From Avoscillospira sp045579045 (lineage in GTDB: Bacteria > Bacillota > Clostridia > Oscillospirales > Oscillospiraceae), in NCBI GenBank assembly GCA_045579045.1, contig JAZNLL010000007.1, forward strand, positions 1-62,447: a stretch of DNA of 62,447 nt. Reading direction: 5' to 3'. The stretch's first letter is position 1. Each line of letters starts with the position of its first letter. Shown one piece after another: positions 17,508-26,298 of this stretch. Below the pieces are notes generated by a model. The model ran no database searches. It saw nothing but the letters and a program-made list of their open reading frames with translations, and was not told where the DNA came from. The translations under genes were made by a program, and so were the position numbers.

Positions 17508-19844
17508 TCAAAGTTCTTCCGTCAAAACCAACCCATCTTCCCCTGCTTTTACACGCACCCGCAGAGGAGTTTTGGCTGCCAGCAGCAGACGGGCGGCAGG
17601 GGCTTCGATTTCCCTGCGAATCTGCCGCCGCAGTTCTCTGGCACCAGCCTTTCCGCCCGCACAGCAGTGGGCGAGAACAGCTGCAGTATTGGGATCTGCA
17701 CGAAGCTGCAAACCTGCCGCCTCTGCCCGTTCGACAGTTTGGGAAAGTTCCTTTTCCGCAATGGCTTTCAAGGCATCTTCCGTCAAGGGCTTGAACCGTA
17801 CCACCCCATCCAGCCGCCCCAAAAATTCCGGGCTGAAATAATCGGTCAGAGCCTTTTGCACCGGATCGTGCTGCTGCTCCCCAAAACCAACCCGACCTGC
17901 ACAGGTACTTCCCAGATTGGAGGTCATGACGATAACAGTGTTCCGAAAATCCACATGGCGGCCCATGGAGTCCGTCAACACCCCATCCTCCAGCACCTGC
18001 AAAAGGATGGATGTCACATCCCGATGGGCTTTTTCCAGTTCGTCCAGAAGCACCACGCAATAGGGTCTGCGGCGTACCTTTTCCGTCAGCTCGCCACCCT
18101 CTCCGTGACCCACATAGCCGGGGGGCGCTCCCAGCAGACGGGAGACCGCATGCTGCTCCATGTATTCCGACATATCCAGCCGCACCATGGCATCATGACT
18201 TCCGAACACACATTCCGCCAGTGCTTTGCACAAGGCTGTCTTTCCCACACCTGTTGGACCGAGAAACAAAAAGGATGCCACCGGTCTGCTGCCGTCTGCC
18301 AAACCCATACGCCCACGGCAAACCGCCTCTGCCACGGTCTTTGCCGCCTCTGTCTGCCCTATGACCTGCTGTTCCAGATCCTCCTGCAAATGCAAAAGCC
18401 GCTCTTTGTCAGACTTTGATACCTTGCCCACAGGGATACCCGTCCGTCTTGCCACCGCAGCGGCAATATCTTCCCGTTCCACAGAAAGCTTCTGCAGCCG
18501 ACCTTTTTGCTGCTGCAGCAGGTTTTGCAGCTTATCCCGGAGGGTCGCCGCCTGTTCAAACCGATTTTCCCGTACCGCTTCAGAAAGCTGTCCCACCAGC
18601 TTTTGGCGATGCTCTTCTGCAGACAAGCCGCTCTTATCCCGGTTCTTCGCATTTGCTGCCGCTTCGTCCAGCAAGTCTACCGCCTTATCCGGCAAAAACC
18701 GATCCGTCAGATAGCGGCAGCTCAGCTCCACCGCCGCCTCCATAGCCTCTTTGGTAATGCGGATGCGGTGGTGCTGCTCCAATCCGGGGCGCAGCCCCTC
18801 CAGCATCCGCAGGGTATCGGATTTGGAAGGCTCTCGGACGGTGACAGGACGGAACCGCCGTTCCAGAGCCGCATCCTTTTCGATATGCTTGCGGTATTCT
18901 TCCAAGGTGGTAGCACCGATGAGCTGGATCTCTCCCCGACCCAGAGCCGGTTTCAGCAAATTGGCGGCATCAATGGCACCCTCTGCAGAGCCTGCTCCCA
19001 CAATGGTGTGCATCTCATCGATGAACAGGATCACATTGCCGCTGCGCTTGATCTCCTGCACCAGATCCCGCACCCGTTCTTCAAATTCTCCCCGATACTT
19101 GGTGCCTGCCAGAACACTTGCCAGATCCACTGACAGAAGCCGTTTGTTCTGGAGCTGCTCCGGCACCTGTCCGGCTGCCATCCGTTGGGCCAACCCCTCC
19201 ACAATGGCGGTCTTGCCCACCCCCGGTTCCCCGATAAGGGCCGGGTTGTTTTTATTCTTTCGGCAGAGGATACTCATGACCGTTTCGATCTCTTCTTCCC
19301 TGCCGATGACCGGCTCCATATTGGCTGAAACCGCCACCATATCCGTGCAGAACTGTTCCAAAAGCCGCATAGGCACATTCCTTTCCACCGGCCGACCGTG
19401 ACGGACACCGGCATTTAAACTCATAACCAGATCGGTAAACACATAATCTGTACAGGTTCCGTTTTCCTGCAGCAGACGGACAGCCAGAGCCGTTTCCCGG
19501 CGAAGCAGTGCCAGCAGCAGATGTTCCGGCTCAATGTGAGCCGCTCCAAACGCAGAAGCCTCTCTGCCTGCTGCAGAAAGGATGGCTCTTGCCCCTTGGG
19601 ACAACCCCTGTGCCAAAGGCGCACCGGCAGCACCTTTGCCCCGTTCCCGGTGCAAAAGCCGCCTCCAGCTTTCGGCGTCCCAGCCGTAGGCATGGAGCAG
19701 CCATGCCGCCTCTGTGCCTCTGCGTACCAGAATTGCCAACAGCAGATGCTCGCTGCCCACATGGGCATGCCCCAGCCTGACCGCTTCGATTCTGGCCTGA
19801 CTGACAGTCTGTTCCGCCTCATGGCTCAGTATTGGTCTTCCCAT
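17508..19844 (-). CDS. clpC: ClpC-type AAA+ unfoldase
   Basis: About 778 residues: N-terminal double Clp_N repeat (GHAHVGSEHLLLA and a second near IEPEHLLLALL), first AAA+ domain (GEPGVGKT, then VILFIDEMH), a short middle domain with a UVR-like ENRFEQAATLRDKL segment typical of ClpC, and second AAA+ domain (GPTGVGKT, VVLLDELEKA). In the family it feeds proteins to ClpP. The start at 19844 follows GGAGG, and extension to 19913 is unsupported. No ctsR/mcsAB genes are adjacent, unlike in Bacillus, so how it is regulated is not visible. Confidence 0.9.
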   Translation of the reverse strand: MGRPILSHEAEQTVSQARIEAVRLGHAHVGSEHLLLAILVRRGTEAAWLLHAYGWDAESWRRLLHRERGKGAAGAPLAQGLSQGARAILSAAGREASAFGAAHIEPEHLLLALLRRETALAVRLLQENGTCTDYVFTDLVMSLNAGVRHGRPVERNVPMRLLEQFCTDMVAVSANMEPVIGREEEIETVMSILCRKNKNNPALIGEPGVGKTAIVEGLAQRMAAGQVPEQLQNKRLLSVDLASVLAGTKYRGEFEERVRDLVQEIKRSGNVILFIDEMHTIVGAGSAEGAIDAANLLKPALGRGEIQLIGATTLEEYRKHIEKDAALERRFRPVTVREPSKSDTLRMLEGLRPGLEQHHRIRITKEAMEAAVELSCRYLTDRFLPDKAVDLLDEAAANAKNRDKSGLSAEEHRQKLVGQLSEAVRENRFEQAATLRDKLQNLLQQQKGRLQKLSVEREDIAAAVARRTGIPVGKVSKSDKERLLHLQEDLEQQVIGQTEAAKTVAEAVCRGRMGLADGSRPVASFLFLGPTGVGKTALCKALAECVFGSHDAMVRLDMSEYMEQHAVSRLLGAPPGYVGHGEGGELTEKVRRRPYCVVLLDELEKAHRDVTSILLQVLEDGVLTDSMGRHVDFRNTVIVMTSNLGSTCAGRVGFGEQQHDPVQKALTDYFSPEFLGRLDGVVRFKPLTEDALKAIAEKELSQTVERAEAAGLQLRADPNTAAVLAHCCAGGKAGARELRRQIRREIEAPAARLLLAAKTPLRVRVKAGEDGLVLTEEL

Positions 19845-19939
19845 GGCTCGCCTCCTCTCCACCAAAGAATTTACCCTTTTCAAAGGAAATCTATACCAAA
19901 ACTCATTCCGCATAAAAATACAAATTCTTTATTTTCCAT

Positions 19940-19967
19940 TTGCTTTTTTTGAAAAACATGATAGAAT
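19940..19967 (+). promoter_or_regulatory. Ferredoxin promoter
   Basis: TTGCTT (19940-19945) and TAGAAT (19962-19967) are spaced 16 bases, 33 bases before the ferredoxin ATG. Confidence 0.7.
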
Positions 19968-20000
19968 GAAAACGCAAATTATTATGGAGGTGTTTCCAGT

Positions 20001-20171
20001 ATGGCATATGTTATCACTGATGCTTGCGTTTCCTGCGGTGCTTGCGCTGATGCTTGCCCCCTGAGCGCCATCTCTGAAGGCGACGGCAAGTACGTCATCG
20101 ACGCAGATACCTGCGTTGATTGCGGCACTTGCGCCGGCGGATGCCCCAACGAAGCTATCGTTGAAGGCTGA
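20001..20171 (+). CDS. 2[4Fe-4S] ferredoxin, 56 residues
   Basis: A 56-residue protein starting MAYVITDACVSCGACADAC and containing two CxxCxxCxxxCP cluster motifs in the two half-domains (second motif CVDCGTCAGGCP). This is the classical clostridial-type low-potential ferredoxin, an electron carrier for pyruvate:ferredoxin oxidoreductase, hydrogenase and similar enzymes. GGAGG lies 10 bases before the ATG. It has its own promoter and terminator, so it is a monocistronic, probably highly expressed gene. It indicates an anaerobic lifestyle. Confidence 0.97.
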   Translation: MAYVITDACVSCGACADACPLSAISEGDGKYVIDADTCVDCGTCAGGCPNEAIVEG

Positions 20172-20183
20172 TTTTTACATCGC

Positions 20184-20213
20184 AAAAAGCCTGTGCAGCC
20201 GCACAGGCTTTTT
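20184..20213 (+). terminator. Ferredoxin gene terminator
   Basis: AAAAAGCCTGTGC and GCACAGGCTTTTT form a perfect stem with a 4-base loop and T-run, 13 bases after the stop codon. Confidence 0.9.
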
Positions 20214-20234
20214 GTCTCATAAGGTTGAAATGCT

Positions 20235-20942
20235 ATGATACAGGAAACACTTTGGAACGGCATGGAGCTGCTCCTGCCGGAAGACGGCTTTCGGCTGGGC
20301 ACGGACAGTGTGGTCTGCGCCGGATTTGCCCGGTTTGCAAAGGGCAGCCGCGTGGCAGACTTGGGCTGCGGCAGCGGTGCCATTGCCATGATGTTGCTGG
20401 CCTCCGACCCCACTTTGCAGGTCACAGGCATCGAACTGGATGAACAGGCCGTATTTCTGGCGCAGAAAAATGCCAAACATAATGGGGTGAATTTCACCGC
20501 CATTCACGGAGATGTGCGAAGGATCAAAGAACTTTTACCCCCCGGTTCCATGGACGGGTACATTTCCAATCCGCCCTACTTTCCCGTGGGCAGCGGCAAG
20601 CAGGCCTCCGGCCCTTTGGCAAAAGCCAGAAGCGAGGAGACCTGCTCTCTGGAAGACCTGACCGCAGCGGCAGCATGGCTGCTGCCCACCGGCGGAAATT
20701 TCACTTTTGTCCACCGTCCGGAACGGCTGGCAGACATTATTTTTCAGTTAAAAACCCATCATTTGGAGCCAAAACGCATCCAATTCGTCCGTCACAAAGC
20801 CCAAAATCCCGTTAATCTGGTGCTGATCGAAGCAAAAAAAGACGGTAAAACAGGCTTAATTTTCGAAAAAGATCTGATTTTTTTCAATGAAGACGGCTCC
20901 GAAACAGACGATTATAAAACCCTATACCACAGGAAGGACTGA
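20235..20942 (+). CDS. tRNA1(Val) A37 N6-methyltransferase family protein (TrmN6/YabB-like)
   Basis: A 235-residue methyltransferase with SAM motif VADLGCGSGAIAMML and the N6-adenine motif SNPPYF. The N-terminal QDKxxFRxGTDSVxL-like segment (EDGFRLGTDSVVCAGF) is characteristic of the TrmN6/YfiC group. It lies directly before rsmI, the same order as yabB-yabC in Bacillus. The target tRNA in Firmicutes is inferred by homology. The ribosome binding site is weak. Confidence 0.85.
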   Translation: MIQETLWNGMELLLPEDGFRLGTDSVVCAGFARFAKGSRVADLGCGSGAIAMMLLASDPTLQVTGIELDEQAVFLAQKNAKHNGVNFTAIHGDVRRIKELLPPGSMDGYISNPPYFPVGSGKQASGPLAKARSEETCSLEDLTAAAAWLLPTGGNFTFVHRPERLADIIFQLKTHHLEPKRIQFVRHKAQNPVNLVLIEAKKDGKTGLIFEKDLIFFNEDGSETDDYKTLYHRKD

Positions 20943-20946
20943 GCCT

Positions 20947-21780
20947 ATGGCCGGTATGTTATATCTGGTGCCCACCCCCATCGGCAATCTGGGTGATATT
21001 TCCCAGCGGTGCAGAGAAACCTTGGAGCAGGCAGATTTTATCGCCGCCGAAGACACCAGAGTTTCTCTGAAGCTGCTGAACCATCTGAATATCAAAAAGC
21101 CGCTGGTCAGCTACTACGAGCACAACCGCACCGAAAGCGGACAGAAAATTCTGGAACGGATTTTAAACGGCGAGACCTGCGCCTTGGTGTCCGATGCCGG
21201 TTCTCCTGCCATCTCCGATCCCGGTGAAGATCTGGTGGCTCTGTGCGCCGCCAACGGCATCATTGGTTCTGCCATTCCCGGCCCCTGCGCCGTCATCACC
21301 GCTCTGAGCATTTCCGGTCTGCCCACCGGTCGGTTTGCCTTTGAAGGCTTTCTCTCCACCGCCAAAAAGAGCCGGCAGGAGCATCTGCAGTCTTTGCTGA
21401 CGGAGCAGCGGACTATGATCTTCTACGAAGCACCCCACAAGCTGCTGAACACTCTGCAAGACTTGCAGGCTGCTTTCGGCGCAGACCGCCGCATCAGCCT
21501 GTGCCGGGAGCTGACCAAGCTCCATGAGGAGGTCATCCGCACCACCCTTGGCGGTGCTTTGGAGTATTACAAGGAGCTGGCGCCCAGAGGAGAATATGTT
21601 TTGGTTCTGGAAGGTGCTGCACCCCCTCCTGCCACGGAGATTTCTCTGGAGGATGCCCTTGCCTTGGTAGAACAGAAAATGGCAGAAGGTCTCAGCCGCA
21701 AAGATGCGGTCAAACAGGTCGCCAAGGAGACCGGCTTCGCCAAAAATGCCCTCTACGATGCCTCGGTAAAAAGCGAATGA
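20947..21780 (+). CDS. rsmI: 16S rRNA (cytidine-1402-2'-O)-methyltransferase RsmI
   Basis: About 277 residues of the tetrapyrrole-methylase fold: N-terminal LYLVPTPIGNLGDIS, EDTR, SDAGSPAISDPG and FYEAPHKL motifs of RsmI. It adds the 2'-O-methyl group at C1402, complementing RsmH in the dcw cluster. The start at 20947 has AGGAAGGA eight bases upstream, while the frame open from 20887 runs inside trmN6. It is four bases after the trmN6 stop, so co-transcribed. Confidence 0.95.
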   Translation: MAGMLYLVPTPIGNLGDISQRCRETLEQADFIAAEDTRVSLKLLNHLNIKKPLVSYYEHNRTESGQKILERILNGETCALVSDAGSPAISDPGEDLVALCAANGIIGSAIPGPCAVITALSISGLPTGRFAFEGFLSTAKKSRQEHLQSLLTEQRTMIFYEAPHKLLNTLQDLQAAFGADRRISLCRELTKLHEEVIRTTLGGALEYYKELAPRGEYVLVLEGAAPPPATEISLEDALALVEQKMAEGLSRKDAVKQVAKETGFAKNALYDASVKSE

Positions 21781-21781
21781 C

Positions 21782-21808
21782 AAAAACGGCGGAATTTCCG
21801 CCGTTTTT
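21782..21808 (+). terminator. rsmI terminator
   Basis: AAAAACGGCGGAA and TTCCGCCGTTTTT form a nearly loopless perfect inverted repeat with a T-rich tail immediately after the rsmI stop. Confidence 0.85.
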
Positions 21809-21840
21809 GTTTTCATAGACTGGTCACAGGAGGGATGGAC

Positions 21841-22410
21841 ATGGCTTATGTTTGGACGGTTTTTCTCGTTATTTCCGTTTTATTTGCCCTTTTGAGCGGA
21901 AAAACGCCCCTTCTTGCACCGGCATTGCTGGAGGGTGCTTCCGCAGGAGTGACCCTTGCCATTTCATTGGCAGGTCCCATCTGTCTGTGGAGCGGACTGA
22001 GCCATGTGATGGAGCAGATCGGATGGATGGAACACCTTTCCAAAATTTTGTCCCCTGTTCTCAGGCGATTATTTCCCTCTGCATGGGAGGATAAAGAAGC
22101 AAAGCAGGCCCTCTGCGGCAATCTCTCCGCCAATTTATTGGGCTTGGGCAATGCCGCCACACCACTTGGCATCCGTGCAGCCAAGCGGATGGCTTTGAAT
22201 GCCAAAGGTATTGCCTCCAAGGAGCTGTGCCGATTGGTGGTCATGAACACCGCATCGGTGCAACTGATTCCCGCCACAGTGGCCTCCGTCCGAAGCTCTC
22301 TGGGTGCTGCTGCGCCCTTCGATATATTACCGGCTGTCTGGATCAGTTCCGTTTTCTCCGTTTCCATGGGACTTCTGGCAGCATGGGTGTTTTCCAAATG
22401 GGCAGACTGA
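21841..22410 (+). CDS. spmA: Spore maturation protein SpmA
   Basis: About 189 residues, a membrane protein of the nucleoside-recognition (Gate) domain group: LAGPICLWSGL, LSANLLGLGNAATPLG and MNTASVQLIPATV are typical of SpmA. In Bacillus, SpmA and SpmB are needed for spore core dehydration, so the gene marks an endospore former. AGGAGG lies six bases before the ATG at 21841, and the in-frame ATG at 21835 abuts the ribosome binding site and is rejected. Confidence 0.93.
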   Translation: MAYVWTVFLVISVLFALLSGKTPLLAPALLEGASAGVTLAISLAGPICLWSGLSHVMEQIGWMEHLSKILSPVLRRLFPSAWEDKEAKQALCGNLSANLLGLGNAATPLGIRAAKRMALNAKGIASKELCRLVVMNTASVQLIPATVASVRSSLGAAAPFDILPAVWISSVFSVSMGLLAAWVFSKWAD

Positions 22411-22919
22411 TCTGGGATATGGTGGTACCGGGACTGCTGCTGGCAGTCTCCTGCGCCGCCATGGTTGGAAAACGGGATGTTTATTCACTTCTGGTCACAG
22501 GGGCAACGGACGGGCTTGCTGTAGTAAAGCAGATTCTACCTCCCTTAATCATACTGTTATCTTCTGTGTATATGCTTCGGGCAAGTGGGGCATTGGATGC
22601 GCTGAGTGTTCTTTGCACACCGGCGTGCAGAGTTCTGGGAATCCCTCCTGAAACAGTGCCTCTGGTGCTGATCCGACCTATTTCCGGGTCTGCAGCACTG
22701 GCTGTGGGCAGCGAATTGATGGCGGCACACGGAGCGGACTCTGAAATCGGACGAACCGTTGCCGTCATGCTGGGCAGCACCGAGACCACTTTCTATACCA
22801 TCAGTGTCTACTTCGGCGCAGCAGGGATCAAACGCACCCGTTACACCATCCCGGCTGCCCTCATTGCCGATCTGGCAGGATTTTTGGCGGCTTCCTGGGT
22901 CACAAGATGGCTTTTTTAG
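22398..22919 (+). CDS. spmB: Spore maturation protein SpmB
   Basis: About 173 residues, hydrophobic, with PPLIILLSSVYMLRASGALD, ISGSAALAVGSEL and MLGSTETTFYTISVYFG motifs of SpmB. It is the second half of the SpmA/SpmB pair. The chosen ATG overlaps the end of spmA, suggesting translational coupling, and an in-frame ATG at 22383 is an alternative. It ends with TAG, so amber is used as a true stop in this genome. Confidence 0.92.
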   Translation: MGRLIWDMVVPGLLLAVSCAAMVGKRDVYSLLVTGATDGLAVVKQILPPLIILLSSVYMLRASGALDALSVLCTPACRVLGIPPETVPLVLIRPISGSAALAVGSELMAAHGADSEIGRTVAVMLGSTETTFYTISVYFGAAGIKRTRYTIPAALIADLAGFLAASWVTRWLF

Positions 22920-22921
22920 GC

Positions 22922-22950
22922 TGTACAAGCCGATTTCTTTTTGATATAAT
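22922..22950 (+). promoter_or_regulatory. argS promoter
   Basis: TGTACA (22922-22927) and perfect TATAAT (22945-22950) are spaced 17 bases, just after the spmB stop. Confidence 0.7.
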
Positions 22951-22985
22951 ACAGGGTACTGATTATTTTACGAAGGATGTTTTCT

Positions 22986-24743
22986 ATGGAAAAATTCATT
23001 GATTTGATTTCCGCACGGGTTTCTCAGGCCTTTGCCGATGCCGGTTACGATGCTTCTTACGGCAAAGTTACCGTATCCAACCGTCCCGACCTGTGCGAAT
23101 ACCAGTGCAACGGCGCCATGCCTGCGGCAAAGGCCAACCGCTGCGCTCCCATCCAGATCGCCAACGCCGTGGCAGCTCAGCTGGAGAATGAGCCCATGTT
23201 CTCTCAGGTCTCTGCCGTCAACCCCGGTTTTCTGAACTTCCATGTCTCCGCTGAATACCTGAAGGACTATGTTGCCAACATGGGCAAGTCCGAGCGTTAC
23301 GGTCTGGAGCATGACCCCAATGCCAGAACTGTGGTGGTGGACTATGGTGGCCCCAATGTGGCAAAGCCCCTCCATGTAGGTCATCTGCGCTCTGCCATTA
23401 TCGGTGAAAGCCTCAAACGTATTTACCGCTACTTCGGCAACCATGTCATCGGTGATATCCACATGGGTGACTGGGGTCTGCAGATGGGTCTCATTATTGA
23501 GGAAGTCCGGGAGCGTCAGCCAAGTCTTCCCTACTTTGATCCCGATTTCTCCGGCGAATATCCTGCCGAAGCACCTTTCACCATCTCCGAACTGGAGGAG
23601 ATCTATCCCTGTGCCAGCGCCAAGAGCAAGGTGGACGAGTCCTTTGCCGCCCGTGCTCACGACGCCACCTTCAAGCTGCAAAATGGCGACCGGGGCTATC
23701 GCGCCATGTGGGATCACATTATGCGCCTGTCTGTAGCCGATCTGAAGAAAAACTACGCCAACCTTAATGTGGACTTCGATGTGTGGCTGGGTGAAAGCGA
23801 TGCACAGCCCTACATCCCTGCCATGATCGAGGATCTGAAGGCCAAGGGTGTCACCACTCTCTCCGACGGCGCACTGGTCATTCCTGTGCAGGAAGAAAGT
23901 GACACCAAGGAAGTGCCCCCCTGTATTCTGGTCAAGTCTGACGGTGCTGCTATCTACGCCACCACAGACCTTGCCACCATCGTCCAGCGTATGCAGGACT
24001 ACAAGCCCGGCAAGCTCCTGTACCTCACCGACAAGCGGCAGGCACTCCACTTTGAGCAGGTCTTCCGTGCCGCCAAGAAGGGTGCGCTGGTGCCTCAGGA
24101 TATGGAAATGCAGCACATTGGCTTCGGCACTATGAACGGCAAGGACGGCAAGCCCTTCAAGACCCGCGAGGGCGGTGTCATGCGTCTGGAACGGCTCATT
24201 GCCGAGATCACCGACTATGTCCGTGCCAAGATCACAGAAAATCAGGTGGTGGACAGCTCTGAAGTGGAGACCACCGCCCGGCTCATCGCCATGGCAGCCC
24301 TCAAGTACGGGGATCTGAGCAACCAGCCCACCAAGGACTATGTGTTCGATCTGGAACGGTTTGCCGCCTTCGAGGGCAACACCGGTCCTTATATCCTCTA
24401 CACCATCGTCCGCATCAAGTCCATCCTCGCCAAGTACGACGGCAAGGCTGATATTTCCAAGCTGATGGCTCCCGAGACCAAGGAGGCCAAGGATCTGATG
24501 CTGACTCTGACCCGCTTTGCAGACTTCCTGCAGCAGGCCTATCGGGACAATGCGCCCAACGCCATCTGCGCCTATATCTACGAACTGGCAGGCGCTGTCA
24601 ACAAGTTCTATCACGAGACCCGTATTCTGGCAGAGCCCGATGCCCACAAGCAGGCAGGCTACATCGCCCTCATGGATCTTTCCAGGCAGGTTCTGGAGAG
24701 CTGCATCGATCTGCTGGGCTTTGAGGCTCCCGAAAAGATGTAA
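22986..24743 (+). CDS. argS: Arginyl-tRNA synthetase
   Basis: About 585 residues, class I synthetase charging tRNA-Arg. The N-terminal Add1 domain precedes the HIGH-type motif in AKPLHVGHLRSAIIGE, and the C-terminal DALR anticodon-binding domain ends in the family's M terminus. Like many ArgS proteins it lacks a canonical KMSKS. GAAGG directly abuts an ATG at 22977, so the ATG at 22986 with about 8-base spacing is preferred. Codon use is strongly biased to C-ending codons, as expected for a highly expressed gene. Confidence 0.97.
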   Translation: MEKFIDLISARVSQAFADAGYDASYGKVTVSNRPDLCEYQCNGAMPAAKANRCAPIQIANAVAAQLENEPMFSQVSAVNPGFLNFHVSAEYLKDYVANMGKSERYGLEHDPNARTVVVDYGGPNVAKPLHVGHLRSAIIGESLKRIYRYFGNHVIGDIHMGDWGLQMGLIIEEVRERQPSLPYFDPDFSGEYPAEAPFTISELEEIYPCASAKSKVDESFAARAHDATFKLQNGDRGYRAMWDHIMRLSVADLKKNYANLNVDFDVWLGESDAQPYIPAMIEDLKAKGVTTLSDGALVIPVQEESDTKEVPPCILVKSDGAAIYATTDLATIVQRMQDYKPGKLLYLTDKRQALHFEQVFRAAKKGALVPQDMEMQHIGFGTMNGKDGKPFKTREGGVMRLERLIAEITDYVRAKITENQVVDSSEVETTARLIAMAALKYGDLSNQPTKDYVFDLERFAAFEGNTGPYILYTIVRIKSILAKYDGKADISKLMAPETKEAKDLMLTLTRFADFLQQAYRDNAPNAICAYIYELAGAVNKFYHETRILAEPDAHKQAGYIALMDLSRQVLESCIDLLGFEAPEKM

Positions 24744-24750
24744 TAAAACG

Positions 24751-24785
24751 CAAAAATCCGTCCGCAAATGCGGGCGGGGTTTTTA
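24751..24785. terminator. Terminator between argS and the E2-like membrane gene
   Basis: AAAAATCCGTCCGC and GCGGGCGGGGTTTTT pair with two G-T wobbles around an AAAT loop. It lies between the convergent genes and has A/T tracts on both sides. Confidence 0.8.
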
Positions 24786-24788
24786 TGT

Positions 24789-26195
24789 TTAGGGAATATC
24801 CTCCACCACCGTTTCGGGGGGATTGTCCAGACGGTAGGGGTCGTTGAAAATGCGTTTCATATACTTGAGCACAGCGGCATAATAGAAGCCATCGCAGATA
24901 CGCTCATCGAGAGTAAAGCCCATATCCACATACTTGTGCCGAAGGACATTGCCATCGTCGTCGATCTCGTTGCGGCGGTACTTTTTGCCAAATGCAACGA
25001 ACACCGGCATGTTGCCAAAGTTATACAGATGATGGGTGATGGCAGGAATACCCAGAGAGCCCATGGAGGTAAAGAACACAGAACCGTGGAAGGGGCTGAC
25101 CTCCAGCAGGAACTTGGGCAGCCAGCCGAAATAGTCCATGATCTCCAACAGCTTCACAGCCAGCACATAGACAGGACCGGGCAGCAGAGCCAGAACACCG
25201 GCAGTTTTATCAAAATCATTGCCGTCTCCGGAGGGATCTCTGAACTTCCGCACCTCTGCTTCAAACTTTTCATAGACATCATAGGCCGTATCCGTGGGCT
25301 TCAGATGGAGCTTGATGCAAGTATCGGGAGATTCCAGGTTCATTTCCTTTTTGACGGTCATGCAATACTGGATATCGTCGCCGCGGCTGTAGACCTCCCG
25401 ACCGGAGATGAACCGGTTGACCTGGGGATACTGGGCCACACAGCGGACATAGGCCGCAATGAAGGCATGCTGCAGACCGAAGCCCGTCAGACCCTCTTTC
25501 CGCTTATCACGGACATATTTTTCCATGTTGGAAATTTCCATTTCCGTATTCAGCAGATTGCAGGCGTCGTTGCGGGTCTTCATGATGTAAGGTTCTGCAC
25601 GGCTCATGGGAGGGATGGTACGCACCCGGCGTCCGTCGCTGCGGTCGCCCCATGTGGGATGATATTTCCCATCGGTGTGGGCACGGATGGCAAGGCTTGC
25701 CACAAAACCGGCACCGATCATAAGGATATCCGGCAGACACTCGATCCACAGTCTCTCTACCACATGCTCCCGATGGTCATAGACCACCAGGCTCAGGAAA
25801 ACCAGAAACAGGAAGGGCAGCAAGCCGGGCTTTTTCACATGACCGGAAGTGATCTGCTTATAGAAGATCAAAAATGCTGCAAACACCAGCACATTGAGCC
25901 AGATAAAATATCGGCCCATGCCACGGAGAGTCAGCTCTGCCGTGTAGTACACAGCCATCAGCACCCAGGGGATCAGGGTGCGGTAGAAATGTTCCTTGCT
26001 GTCAAGGAGCAGCTCCAGCACATAGAGGATACCGGCTGCCACCGGCAGGATACAAAGCCACCACAAAGTCGTTGTTTCTGTGCCTTTCCCACAGAAATCA
26101 GCAATGCGGAGTCCCACCGAGCCGAGCATCAAAGCGGCTGCGAGCCATGTCAGCGCATTTTTCGGGCTGACAAAATAAGTCTCTTTTCTTTTCAT
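24789..26195 (-). CDS. Six-helix membrane protein fused to an E2/chloramphenicol-acetyltransferase-like domain
   Basis: About 468 residues. The first 190 contain about six transmembrane helices. From about residue 230 the protein resembles the catalytic core of 2-oxoacid dehydrogenase E2 / CAT enzymes: FGLQHAFIAAYVRCVAQYPQVNRF corresponds to the AY.R.L..HP.LNR helix, and the C-terminal TLDERICDGFYYA to the active-site loop (D)HRxxDGxxxA. The catalytic His position is Glu here. There is no lipoyl domain and no PDH genes nearby. It may be an acyltransferase with altered chemistry or a non-catalytic binding domain. Function unknown. The start at 26195 fits the first membrane helix. Confidence 0.75.
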   Translation of the reverse strand: MKRKETYFVSPKNALTWLAAALMLGSVGLRIADFCGKGTETTTLWWLCILPVAAGILYVLELLLDSKEHFYRTLIPWVLMAVYYTAELTLRGMGRYFIWLNVLVFAAFLIFYKQITSGHVKKPGLLPFLFLVFLSLVVYDHREHVVERLWIECLPDILMIGAGFVASLAIRAHTDGKYHPTWGDRSDGRRVRTIPPMSRAEPYIMKTRNDACNLLNTEMEISNMEKYVRDKRKEGLTGFGLQHAFIAAYVRCVAQYPQVNRFISGREVYSRGDDIQYCMTVKKEMNLESPDTCIKLHLKPTDTAYDVYEKFEAEVRKFRDPSGDGNDFDKTAGVLALLPGPVYVLAVKLLEIMDYFGWLPKFLLEVSPFHGSVFFTSMGSLGIPAITHHLYNFGNMPVFVAFGKKYRRNEIDDDGNVLRHKYVDMGFTLDERICDGFYYAAVLKYMKRIFNDPYRLDNPPETVVEDIP

Positions 26196-26238
26196 AACGG
26201 TCCAATTATAACAAAATTCGCCTTTTCTTGCAAGTACC

Positions 26239-26267
26239 TTGGAATCCGACAAAAAATCTGCTATAAT
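26239..26267 (+). promoter_or_regulatory. Promoter of the Dam-type methylase gene
   Basis: TTGGAA (26239-26244) and perfect TATAAT (26262-26267) are separated by 17 bases, 32 bases before the start at 26299. Confidence 0.85.
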
Positions 26268-26298
26268 GGTTTTAATTGTAAAGAAAGCAGGGATGTAC

